64,000 nt of DNA from Pictodentalium vernedei (Eukaryota > Mollusca > Scaphopoda > Dentaliida > Dentaliidae). The position numbers and the translations under genes are program-made. The notes beneath the pieces are model-generated. The model saw only the letters and a list, made by a program, of their open reading frames with translations. It was not told the origin of the DNA and ran no database searches. Shown here piece after piece: positions 11,799 through 21,624 of this stretch. The stretch is taken from NCBI GenBank assembly GCA_031216915.1, contig CM062294.1:160225455-160289454 (forward strand). Reading direction: 5' to 3'. The number at the start of each line of letters is the position of its first letter. The stretch's first letter is position 1.

Positions 11799-11843
11799 AG
11801 TCTCAATCGGATCGTGACATAGTCATGATCCGATCGAGACTTT
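11797..11843. repeat. 47-bp near-perfect palindrome (unit 1)
   Basis: Arms 11797-11818 and 11822-11843 pair over 22 bp with two mismatches around a 3-nt centre. The core is aatcggatc / gatccgatc, starting from aaagtctc. Repeated at 26176-26222 and 31389-31435. It stands exactly between segment P and Jockey-like fragment J. Confidence 0.9.
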
Positions 11844-12440
11844 GTCCTTTTTTACAACTGTAGCACTGGATATCGATTGGATAAGGACAGAAAGAAAGTG
11901 GATATTTCTCTCGCTCAGAATTCAGGTGTAGGATTGGTTTTGCCCACCATCCCCTTGCTAGGATTAGTTTTCAACTTTGTATCAACTGGTTTTGAAGCAC
12001 TAGCGATATCTGTAACTGTGTTGGTTTTAGGGCCCAACGAGTTGGACTCCACACCCTTGCCCTTTTGTTTAGAGTTTCCGTTGCTGGGGCACGAACCCAA
12101 ACCGGAATTATTTCTACTTTTTCCCTTTTTTCCAGATGCCGACTTATTTTCCTTTTTTTGATTCCGTCGAACCTTTTATTAATTCCATTTTTTCTTTCTC
12201 GAACTGTTCTTTTTGAGCCCTAAGATCCGAGCGCAAACCTTCTATAGTGTCGTTCAATCTAAAGTATATTTAGTTTTAACAGAGAAAAGCAGACAGAAAA
12301 TAGATAGAGTTAAAGATAAACACTTACAAAAGTGCACTAGAGTGCACAGAAGTGGTACAGACAACAATAGGCTTTGTTAATATCCAAGCTGTGAGATGTG
12401 TTCAGTCATGAGCTTTAACAGACACGTCCGATCAGTATGA
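11844..12440 (-). pseudogene. Fragment J: Jockey-like LINE 5' UTR plus part of ORF1 (unit 1)
   Basis: On the minus strand the last about 180 bp (12260-12440) match the 5' UTR of the full Jockey-like LINE at 32700-32880. Next comes an ORF1 piece coding RLNDTIEGLRSDLRAQKEQ, similar to ARLNDTIEGLRSELQTQKRQ in the full element. About 45 codons plus the end of the UTR are missing between them, so this is an internally deleted derivative. A frameshift follows, then a lysine/serine-rich tail ending NPTPEF. No RT. Confidence 0.75.
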
Positions 12441-12546
12441 TTGTCCAGTGTTAGTGTAGAAGGCATGAAGAAGGCATTTGGGAAGGCATGCATGGTATAT
12501 ATCCATATGTGGGCTGGGGGTGTTTTTCACAGCTCAGTACATAATT

Positions 12547-12911
12547 TATTTATATTTATTTATTGGTGTTTAAGGTCACATATTTCTGCACAATGGCTAA
12601 TCATGACCACGACAGTTTTACGGGTGGAGGCAGCCGGAGTACCCGGAGAGAACCACCGAGCAACGGCGAGCAACTGTCAGCTCCCCAACATACGAACTCC
12701 ACACAAGCAGGGTTAGCATTGGTTGAAGACAGGTGCACCATCGACGTGCAGTACGCCTTAGTATACAACGTCACCGTGCCCCCACGTAGGCAATGGGGGT
12801 GAAGTGTCTTGCCCAAGGACATAACGCGGTTGCCGCAGGTGGGATTCGAACCGAGGACCCCTCGGCTTGCAGCCTGTACCTCAACCAACTGAGCCACCGC
12901 GTTCCCCCAGA
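12547..12911 (-). repeat. tRNA-headed SINE, copy 2
   Basis: Complete copy on the minus strand with box A/box B tRNA-like head at the 12850-12911 end and a TTTA-rich tail at 12547-12565. The flanks acataatt (12539-12546 and 12912-12919) form an 8-bp target-site duplication. The same flanks occur in every unit, so the SINE was present before the array amplified. Confidence 0.9.
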
Positions 12912-13190
12912 ACATAATTAAACTCGGTGACAATCTGACAAATGTCACTCATCTAATTAATTCTTTTCAATCTGAGATGTCCCAAGTTTGTTTTTCGCAA
13001 CTCAGTTTGTGTCGTCCAAACAAATTAGATGAAGCCCTATTGATTGGCTTTCATTGAATTTTAATCAGTCAGTGAGTGGTTTGCTTTACTGACCCCATGA
13101 AGCCCTATTGGTTGGCTTTGATTTAAGTAAAACCATTCGGGAGCGGTTTGCTTTACTGGCTTCAGAAGTGTGTGAAAATAATATAATATA
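12912..13190. repeat. R1, left part (unit 2)
   Basis: Matches the first about 280 bp of R1 in unit 3 and runs about 89 bp beyond the insertion point used in unit 4. It ends in an AT microsatellite (13185-13202), after which Jockey-like sequence begins. Confidence 0.8.
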
Positions 13191-13200
13191 TATATATATA

Positions 13201-14228
13201 ATACGCGATTAAATGACCTACAAACCAAAACCCTCAACAGACTCCAAGATAGTGAATTAATGGTTGAGTTGAACGAACACCGATCCCTTAACAGAAAAAC
13301 AAAATAAGTTTCCAGAAAATAAAAAAAAAAAAAAAAAAAAAAAATAATAAAATAAAATAAAAATTATACAATATAACTAAATCGCGTGGAGTCAGTGAGG
13401 ATTGCCTCGCTACTCATTGGGAACTTTAGGATAGAGTCTGTGAGAACTGCCTCGCAACTCTTTTGAAGCGCGATTGAAACGCGTTTAATAAGATCTATAT
13501 AACAAAACCCTCCACATACTCCAGGATAGTGAATCAATGGTGAAGCTGAACGAACACCGAACCCTAAACAGAAAAACAAAATAATCCACAGTAAATTAAA
13601 ATTACTCAATAGAATTAAACTGCGTGGAGTCAGTGAGGTTTGCCTCGCTACTCATTGAGGTCTTTAGGATTGAGTCTGTGAGGATTGCCTCGCAACTCTG
13701 CTTGTTGGGAGTGGACTCCGAAGAAACACACCCCTTACCCCATCCATAGCAACAATCACACAGCAGGCACAATATACAATAGCGGATACCTATCTTTCTC
13801 TCTACCTTTTACTTTTCTAACTGAACATTCTCAAATTTTCTTGCAACACTCTTATCAAGAAGACGCATGGAAATGGTAGACAAAGCGTAGGAGGAATTGG
13901 TGCAACCTACACAAGAAACCACCAAACGCTAGGCAAGGATTGAAACAAGCTTGTCTGGCTGGGAACGAGTGTACATTTGATATAAATAAACATTTGAATA
14001 AAGATTTAACAGCCCTTTTAAGGGCTTGAGGGTGTGTGTCAGTGATTTTTTTTTTTTGGGGGGGGGGGGTTGGGGTGGGGTGGAGGAGGTCATTTGGGAT
14101 TCCCGAAGGATAACCAGATACCTCAAAATCACATACGGCATCCTATCTCCCAGAAGGCTTGATGGATGACTCCCGGTTTCTTAAAACTAAACTGTTGGAG
14201 CTTTCTCCACTTCTTTTTTGTAACCGCT
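13201..14228 (+). mobile_element. 3' end of Jockey-like LINE (unit 2), first part
   Basis: Near copy of 37190-38230. It begins within the last about 35 codons of ORF2, passes a poly-A tract (about 13318-13343), then a tandemly duplicated stop-codon region and 3' UTR blocks with cgtggagtcagtgaggattgcc. A poly-T/poly-G run lies near 14047-14070. It is interrupted at 14228 by LINE A1 and resumes at 16615. Confidence 0.85.
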
Positions 14229-16558
14229 TTAAAGGGGTGGATAACAATGACACGAGACTAATGAAAGGAGAATATGAACTGGCACGGAAAAAGGTGAATG
14301 AGATAAAGGATAATAATAGGAAGGAGCGCAATTGCAGTCTTGCCAGAACAATAAAGAAAACGGGGGGTTCGAGCTCAAACGTATTTTGGAACTGGGTAAA
14401 TAAACGGGGGAAAAGTAGTGTGCAGAGTATCAAAGTGGATGGGGAAAGTACAGAAGATAAAGGCCGTATCGCTTCAGAGTTAGTCAAGCACTGGGAAAAG
14501 ATAAACGATAGGCGATGGGGCAGTGGGTCCCCACCAAAAAGAAATACACTGGTAGAGGAGAACCTATCCAATCGTGTATGTAGCGAAATAACGGCAGAAG
14601 AAGTGCGGAACGTGGTCTCGAAATTAAAAAATGGTAAAGCGGGAGGGACTGATGAAATTCCGAACGAATTCCTCAAAAATGGAGGGGAGGCACTTATTGA
14701 AGTCCTGACAAACCTTTTCAACCTGGCTCTGCGAAAGCAAGAGGTCCCCAGAGAGTGGAGGGAAAGTAAGGTGTCGTTCATACACAAAAAGGGGGATAAG
14801 GAAATTCTAGATAACTACAGGGGGATATCAGTTAGTAGTAACATCGGAAAAGTATTCTGTAAGGTCATATACGGTAGACTAGAGGAAGTTATAGAAGAGA
14901 AAGGTTTTTTAGGAGAAATTCAAAATGGTTTCAGGAAAGGACGAAGAGTCACTGATCACCTATTTACACTCACCCAACTGATAGAATCAACAAAGGCTGA
15001 AAAGAAAAAGATGTTTCTGGCATTTCTAGATGTGAAAAAAGCGTACGACCGAGTGTGGAGGGAAGGTATGTGGCGAAAGCTCGAGGGCATCGGACTGGGG
15101 GGTGACTTTGTGGGAATCATGAAAGCACTGTATACAGATGTGCAAAGCCAACTCAGTCTAGGGAGTATCACTACAAAACGAGTCCCTATGGATATAGGCC
15201 TCAAGCAGGGGTGTATCTTTTCACCGATTTTGTTTGCATTGTATGTTAAAGATTTAGGGGACGAACTAATTCAGAGTGCGGAGGGGGTAAATGTTGGAGA
15301 CATAAAGATACCAGGCTTATTCTTTGCGGACGACATGGTGTTAATGTCTAGAACTGAACAGGGGCTAGAGAAACTGCTGGAAATTGTTGGTAGATATGGG
15401 AACACTTGGCGGCTCGAACTAAATGAAAATAAAAGCAAGGTAATACCCGTTGGACGCAAGGTAGATATGACGAAGAGATGGAGAGTGGGGGAGTTCTCAA
15501 TCCCCGAAGGGGAAAGCAAACAAATCACTGTAGGAGAAACGGGAGAGTATGAGTATCTAGGGGTAAGCATAAATATAACGGGAAGAGGGGTGTACAGAAA
15601 TTACTCAGCCAAACTGATTCTGAAGGGGAAAAGAATTCTGAACCAACTAAAACTTTTAGGGAAAAATAGTTTCAACAAGGTCTTTGTGGGGAAAACGCTG
15701 TGGGAGAGGGTGGGTTTACCAAGTATAACGTATGGCACGGACGTGATTCCATTAAACCAAACCGTTACTAAGAAGTTGGAAAATACTCAAAATGATGCCG
15801 GCAGATGGATAACAGGGTCGAGTAATGCTGCAGCCTTGGAAGCAGTAAGGGGGGAGCTTGGGTGGATGAAAATCAAGGACAGGGTAGATTTGGGAAAACT
15901 GTGTTACTTTAACTACTTGAGAAACCTGCCTGACAACCGGTGGTGCAAATTGATGCTCGATACCATTTGGAATTCTAATATAGAAACGGGGTGGTCAAAA
16001 CATGTGAGGGAACTAATGGACAATTACTCTATAGAGGTCACTAACATAGAAGTAGGAATGAAAGAAGGCAAAAGGTTTGTCAAAGAGAGAGTCATGGAAG
16101 ATTGCAATCGAAACTGGCGAGCAGCGGTTAGCGTGAAAAGATCACTGCAGGGGTTACAATATAAAGAAAAGCCAGCTTTTGAGAAGTACCTAGATGGCAC
16201 CTTTGGAGGGTCACTGCTGTTCAAACTGAGATCAAGATCACTGGAGCTTCGGGGAAAAATTGGGAGAGATGGGGAAAAGGGATGCCAAATGTGCCACTCT
16301 GGAGTAGTGGAGACCCTGGAACATTTTCTCTTGGAATGCCCACAGTATATACCTCATAGAATAAAATTTACTGGAAGAATAATGCAGAAGTGGGGTGAAG
16401 AAACAAAGGATAGATGGCTGAAGGGGGACACGGGGGAGAGGGTAGGAATGCTTATTGAAGAAATTGAAAAAGAGGAAGTGAGGGACACTATTAAGCAGTT
16501 TATATCTGAATGCTGGGAGGAGAGGAGGGGAAGAGGGGGTGGGGTGCAGGGGGAATGA
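14229..16558 (+). pseudogene. LINE A1 ORF2 fragment (RT domain), truncated
   Basis: Uninterrupted reading frame of about 775 LINE codons, entered in frame from flanking 3' UTR sequence. It carries RT motifs AFLDVKKAYDRVW, GLKQGCIFSPILF and FFADDMVL. The C-terminal CQMCHSGVVETLEHFLLEC (CX2C...HX4C) is like the knuckle of many CR1-type ORF2 proteins. It lacks the APE endonuclease, so it is dead on arrival despite an intact RT. About 99% like the copies at 18146 and 44893 as judged by eye. Confidence 0.9.
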
Positions 16559-16614
16559 TGGCCTTCTCTTATGAGGACCGCGACAAATCAGCGGCTGGCC
16601 AAAGAGTTATTATT
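14229..16614 (+). mobile_element. LINE A1, 5'-truncated copy (A1-1)
   Basis: Insertion boundaries come from the empty site at 38230/38231, where gtaaccgct runs straight into atggtcatatacc. The 3' end has the family sequence GACAAATCAGCGGCTGGCC followed by a TTATTATT tail. No target-site duplication is evident. The copy starts at the codons for KGVDNNDTR, about one third into ORF2. Confidence 0.9.
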
Positions 16615-17017
16615 ATGGTCATATACCGGGGCCGCTACCAAACCGGCGTTGCTGTTTGGTTTTCTTTTCTCTTCTTCCCTTAAACTTGCCATCGCACAAC
16701 ATTACATTCTGGCTCGCCACCATGGTGGGACTCAAACCTCTACCATCGCCGAACTGGAACCGAACAGAGCTCGCTCTCTAATAGTTTTAAAGGCGTTGGG
16801 GGATTGAGTATTGACCATCTAACACTCCAGCTTAAACTGCCGGGTATTCTAACCGCGTGCATAACCCCCTCAGACTCCATTTTGGGCAATAGGAAAGCTA
16901 GGCCTGTGTGATCCAAGGAAAAAAAAATAAGGTTAACCGGGTCGCAAGGGATTTGTAAATCCCACATCGTCCCTGCGCGCCTTCGGCGCGCTAAAACCTT
17001 TCATTCATTCATTCATT
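16615..17017 (+). mobile_element. 3' end of Jockey-like LINE (unit 2), second part
   Basis: Continuation of the 3' UTR, matching 38231-38632. It ends in a GC hairpin, GCGCGCCTTCGGCGCGC, and a TTCA-repeat tail, then R1 resumes at tgaagccctatt. The 3' junction is identical to that of the full-length element in unit 4. Confidence 0.85.
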
Positions 17018-17740
17018 GAAGCCCTATTGGTTGGCTTTGATTTAAGTAAAACCATTCGGGAGCGGTTTGCTTTACTGGCTTCAGAAGTGTGTGAAAATAA
17101 TATAAAAAAATGGTTTGATAAAATATATTGAGACTAAAGAAATAAATGAAAAAATAACGCCAAAGATCATGATGCCTCACGAATGTTATCAGTTGGAATG
17201 CATATCCCCCGACGGAGGTTTATGACGGAAAATATTTTACATAACGTAGAAATTGTGTGTTTTACCTTCTGAACCTCTATATTGTGTGAAAGGTAAAAAA
17301 TTAAAAATTAAAAAATAATAAAAATTAATAAAAAATTAATAAAATTAATAAAAAATATAATAAAATAAAAAAATAAATAAATATATAATTTTATTTAGGA
17401 ATTAAATACACATGGTTGAAATTGTAACCTATTTTCTTTTGGGGCATACATGAACTCTGGCACTCGCCCGTGTGTGTTTGAGGTTAAACAATCGCACTGG
17501 CACAGACATTTCCTACTGAAACGTTTTTTTTCTTTTAATATGCCGCCGAAAAATTGTTTTCATTTTTTGAACCCTCATGGGTTTCAAACATGACTAAAAG
17601 ATTTTACATAAAATTGATTTAAACCAAGTGATGAGCTTAGGAACTGGTTAAACTGACTGGCAATAATTGATGTTATTCGTTGATGGGCTCTAATTTAGTC
17701 CTTACAAGGATGTTACGCAAGCTTTTGTTTTTCTTATAGG
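17018..17740. repeat. R1, right part (unit 2)
   Basis: Resumes R1 after the Jockey-like insertion. Its first about 88 bp (17018-17105) repeat 13099-13186, giving a long direct duplication around the insertion. Confidence 0.8.
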
Positions 17741-18086
17741 CGAACACGGGAACTTGGGTACAGAGTGAACGAAGAACTGAAAAGGGCCATAAAGATTAGA
17801 AAAGCTAAATGTGCTGCATACAGGAGAAGTAGAAAACTTAAGGGGGTGGAAAGCAATGAGGCCATGGTAGCAAAGGAAGAATACCAACAAGCACGAAATA
17901 AAGTAAACAAGATAAAAGACGACAACCGGAGAGTGCGAAATAGCAGTCTTATTAGGACGATAAGAACCACAGGGGGGTCGAGTTCGAGCGTATTTTGGAA
18001 ATGGGTGAACAAACGTAACAAAGGGAATAACCAACAGAGCATTAAAGTAAATGGCAGAGTTACAGAAGAGCGAGATCAAATCGCAT
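17741..18086 (+). pseudogene. LINE A2, 5' part in unit 2 (interrupted by A1-2)
   Basis: Same start as the other A2 copies (RTRELGYRVNEEL). The frame runs to RDQIA and is broken at 18086 by the full-length A1 element in the opposite orientation. A2 resumes at 23335. Confidence 0.9.
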
Positions 18087-18145
18087 AATAATAATAACTC
18101 TTTGGCCAGCCGCTGATTTGTCGCGGTCCTCATAAGAGAAGGCCA

Positions 18146-21100
18146 TCATTCCCCCTGCACCCCACCCCCTCTTCCCCTCCTCTCCTCCCAGCATTCAGAT
18201 ATAAACTGCTTAATAGTGTCCCTCACTTCCTCTTTTTCAATTTCTTCAATAAGCATTCCTACCCTCTCCCTCGTGTCCCCCTTCAGCCATCTATCCTTTG
18301 TTTCTTCACCCCACTTCTGCATTATTCTTCCAGTAAATTTTATTCTATGAGGTATATACTGTGGGCATTCCAAGAGAAAATGTTCCAGGGTCTCCACTAC
18401 TCCAGAGTGGCACATTTGGCATCCCTTTTCCCCATCTCTCCCAATTTTTGCCCGAAGCTCCAGTGATCTTGATCTCAGTTTGAACAGCAGTGACCCTCCA
18501 AAGGTTCCATCTAGGTACTTCTCAAAAGCTGGCTTTTCTTTATATTGTAACCCCTGCAGTGATCTTTTCACGCTAACCCCTGCTCGCCAGTTTCGATTGC
18601 AATCTTCCATGACTCTCTCTTTGACAAACCTTTTGCCTTCTTTCATTCCTACTTCTATGTTTGTGACCTCTATAGAGTAATTGTCCATTAGTTCCCTCAC
18701 ATGTTTTGACCACCCCGTTTCTATATTAGAATTCCAAATGGTATCGAGCATCAATTTGCACCACCGGTTGTCAGGCAGGTTTCTCAAGTAGTTAAAGTAA
18801 CACAGTTTTCCCAAATCTACCCTGTCCTTGATTTTCATCCACCCAAGCTCCCCCCTTACTGCTTCCAAAGCTGCAGCATTACTCGACCCTGTTATCCATC
18901 TGCCGGCATCATTTTGAGTATTTTCCAACTTCTTAATAACGGTTTGGTTTAATGGAATCACGTCCGTGCCATACGTTATACTTGGTAAACCCACCCTCTC
19001 CCACAGTGTTTTCACCACAAAGACCTTGTTGAAACTATTTTTCCCTAAAAGTTTTAGTTGGTTCAGAATTCTTTTCCCCTTCAGAATCAGTTTGGCTGAG
19101 TAATTTCTGTACACCCCTCTTCCCGTTATATTTATGCTTACCCCTAGATACTCATACTCTCCCGTTTCTCCTACAGTGATTTGTTTGCTTTCCCCTTCGG
19201 GGATTGAGAACTCCCCCACTCTCCATCTCTTCGTCATATCTACCTTGCGTCCAACGGGTATTACCTTGCTTTTATTTTCATTTAGTTCGAGCCGCCAAGT
19301 GTTCCCATATGTACCAACAATTTCCAGCAGTTTCTCTAGCCCCTGTTCACTTCTAGACATTAACACCATGTCGTCCGCAAAGAATAAGCCTGGTATCTTT
19401 ATGTCTCCAACATTTACCCCCTCCGCACTCTGAATTAGTTCGTCCCCTAAATCTTTAACATACAATGGAAACAAAATCGGTGAAAAGATACACCCCTGCT
19501 TGAGGCCTATATCCATAGGGACTCGTTTTGTAGTGATACTCCCTAGACTGAGTTGGCTTTGCACATCTGTATACAGTGCTTTCATGATTCCCACAAAGTC
19601 ACCCCCCAGTCCGATGCCCTCGAGCTTTCGCCACATACCTTCCCTCCATACTCGGTCGTACGCTTTTTTCACATCTAGAAATGCCAGAAACATCTTTTTC
19701 TTTTCAGCCTTTGTTGATTCTATCAGTTGGGTGAGTGTAAATAGGTGATCAGTGACTCTTCGTCCTTTCCTGAAACCATTTTGAATTTCTCCTAAAAAAC
19801 CTTTCTCTTCAATAACTTCCTCTAGTCTACCGTATATGACCTTACAGAATACTTTTCCGATGTTACTACTAACTGATATCCCCCTATAGTTATCTAGAAC
19901 TTCCTTATCCCCCTTTTTGTGTATGAACGACACCTTACTTTCCCTCCACTCTCTGGGGACCTCTTGCTTTCGCAGAGCCAGGTTGAAAAGGTTTGTCAGG
20001 ACTTCAATAAGTGCCTCCCCTCCATTTTTGAGGAATTCGTTCGGAATTTCATCAGTCCCTCCCGCTTTACCATTTTTTAATTTCGAGACCACGTTCCGCA
20101 CTTCTTCTGCCGTTATTTCGCTACATACACGATTGGTTAGGTTCTCCTCCACCAGTGTATTTCTTTTTGGTGGGGACCCACTGCCCCATCGCCTATCGTT
20201 TATCGTTTCCCAGTGCTTGACTAACTCTGAAGCGAGACGGCCTTTATCTTCTGTACTTTCCCCATCCACTTTGATACTCTGCACACTACTTTCCCCCCGT
20301 TTATTTACCCAGTTCCAAAATACGTTTGAGCTCGAACCCCCCGTTTTCTTTATTGTTCTGGCAAGACTGCAATTGCGCTCCTTCCTATTATTATTCTTTA
20401 TCTCATTCACCTTTTTCCGTGCCAGTTCATATTCTCCTTTCATTAGTCTCGTGTCATTGTTATCCACCCCTTTAAGCTTCCTACTTCTTCTGTAAGCAGC
20501 GCATTTTACCTTCCTTTCTTTTATAGCCTTTTTCAGTCCCTCGTTAACCCTGTATCCAAGCTCTCTCGTTGGGACCCTCACCCTTCCTATACACTCCTTC
20601 CCTGCCTCTGTTAGGCTATTTACTATGCCATCTGAAATACTCTGGACATTTGCATCCCTAGGTATACATTCAAGATTTGGATTTAGTTTTTCCCGAAACT
20701 GCTTCCAGTCGGCTCCTTGTTTTAGTCCCCAAACTTCCTTGAAGGTATTTCTGTCTCTATTCGTCTTTTTGCCCATAATCTTAACTGTTATCAGGTTGTG
20801 ATCACTACCCAAGTCATTTTTTCCCTCGTCATCTATTTCTACATCTATAACCTCCCTCCATACGCTACTGTCAGTGAGTATATAATCAATTATTGTTTTC
20901 TTATCGTTCCTCTCCCAGGTCCATTTACCCTTACATTTCGCATCCCTGTTCAGGATCTTTAAACCAAGCTCTTTTGATAGGTCCAACATCTTCCTCCCAT
21001 TCGTGTTAATTTTCCTATCACCCCCCTGTATGCCCTCCTCCTTATCCCCGATGTGCCCATTGAAGTCCCCCATTAGGACAATACTGAACCCTCTGCTCCC

Positions 21101-21580
21101 AAGCTCTGTGATATTCGATCTAAGAGTTGTATATATTGAATCATTCCACTCGGGCTTACTTCCCTCCACTGCTAAGTATACAACACCAACGGCAACACTC
21201 CTGCTTCCTAACTTGATTTTTGCCCAGACTATTTCGTTGGATACTGGAATCTGAGTCCTTGCTTCTGTGAGATCTGTAATCAATGAGGGCTGTAATTCCT
21301 CTTTAGCGTAGATGCCAACACCCCCACCCCGTTTCTGACCCTCAGTTCGCCCAGCTCCTATCCACACGCAACCCTTCATCTGATCAACCCGCTCATCCCG
21401 TCGTATCCACGTCTCACTTAGACCCATTATATCGAAGTCTCCTTCGTCCATCATTGTTGATATTTCGCTTACTTTCTTGTGCAGACCCTGGATGTTGCAG
21501 TACCCAAACTTAATGAATCTTTGATTTTTTGTCATCACTGGCACATTATTATAACCCTGGTATGTCCCTGTATTGTGCAT
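18146..21580 (-). CDS. LINE A1 ORF2: APE endonuclease, reverse transcriptase
   Basis: Intact 1,144-aa polyprotein that would nick target DNA and copy LINE RNA at the nick (target-primed reverse transcription). Endonuclease residues visible: N29 in GYCNIQG, E56 in SETW, GDFN at 171-174 and SDHN at 259-262. RT motifs: KNGKAGGTDEIPNEF, AFLDVKKAYD near 633-642, GLKQGCIFSPILF and FADD near 733-736. A CX2C...HX4C knuckle lies near residues 1052-1072. There is no RNase H. It starts 44 nt after the ORF1 stop, so reinitiation or an internal start is likely. The esterase-type ORF1 and short 3' tandem tail favour a CR1-like lineage within the Jockey superfamily; the clade needs a tree. Confidence 0.93.
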   Translation of the reverse strand: MHNTGTYQGYNNVPVMTKNQRFIKFGYCNIQGLHKKVSEISTMMDEGDFDIMGLSETWIRRDERVDQMKGCVWIGAGRTEGQKRGGGVGIYAKEELQPSLITDLTEARTQIPVSNEIVWAKIKLGSRSVAVGVVYLAVEGSKPEWNDSIYTTLRSNITELGSRGFSIVLMGDFNGHIGDKEEGIQGGDRKINTNGRKMLDLSKELGLKILNRDAKCKGKWTWERNDKKTIIDYILTDSSVWREVIDVEIDDEGKNDLGSDHNLITVKIMGKKTNRDRNTFKEVWGLKQGADWKQFREKLNPNLECIPRDANVQSISDGIVNSLTEAGKECIGRVRVPTRELGYRVNEGLKKAIKERKVKCAAYRRSRKLKGVDNNDTRLMKGEYELARKKVNEIKNNNRKERNCSLARTIKKTGGSSSNVFWNWVNKRGESSVQSIKVDGESTEDKGRLASELVKHWETINDRRWGSGSPPKRNTLVEENLTNRVCSEITAEEVRNVVSKLKNGKAGGTDEIPNEFLKNGGEALIEVLTNLFNLALRKQEVPREWRESKVSFIHKKGDKEVLDNYRGISVSSNIGKVFCKVIYGRLEEVIEEKGFLGEIQNGFRKGRRVTDHLFTLTQLIESTKAEKKKMFLAFLDVKKAYDRVWREGMWRKLEGIGLGGDFVGIMKALYTDVQSQLSLGSITTKRVPMDIGLKQGCIFSPILFPLYVKDLGDELIQSAEGVNVGDIKIPGLFFADDMVLMSRSEQGLEKLLEIVGTYGNTWRLELNENKSKVIPVGRKVDMTKRWRVGEFSIPEGESKQITVGETGEYEYLGVSINITGRGVYRNYSAKLILKGKRILNQLKLLGKNSFNKVFVVKTLWERVGLPSITYGTDVIPLNQTVIKKLENTQNDAGRWITGSSNAAALEAVRGELGWMKIKDRVDLGKLCYFNYLRNLPDNRWCKLMLDTIWNSNIETGWSKHVRELMDNYSIEVTNIEVGMKEGKRFVKERVMEDCNRNWRAGVSVKRSLQGLQYKEKPAFEKYLDGTFGGSLLFKLRSRSLELRAKIGRDGEKGCQMCHSGVVETLEHFLLECPQYIPHRIKFTGRIMQKWGEETKDRWLKGDTRERVGMLIEEIEKEEVRDTIKQFISECWEERRGRGGGVQGE

Positions 21581-21624
21581 GTTTGTTGTTCTTCCTATGT
21601 TCCCAGCATTTGTGCCACTCTGGG

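Noticed and set aside
14143-14787. Long ORFs opposite LINE A1/A2 coding strands (for example here, and at 19917-20495, 21479-22816 and 33457-33888)
   Set aside because: They are antisense shadows of LINE ORFs with Ser/Leu/Pro-rich composition and recur only where the LINE recurs.
16960-17020. Helitron 3' end (hairpin near a short tail)
   Set aside because: There is a GC hairpin but no CTRR terminus, and the target duplication plus TTCA repeat fit a LINE tail.
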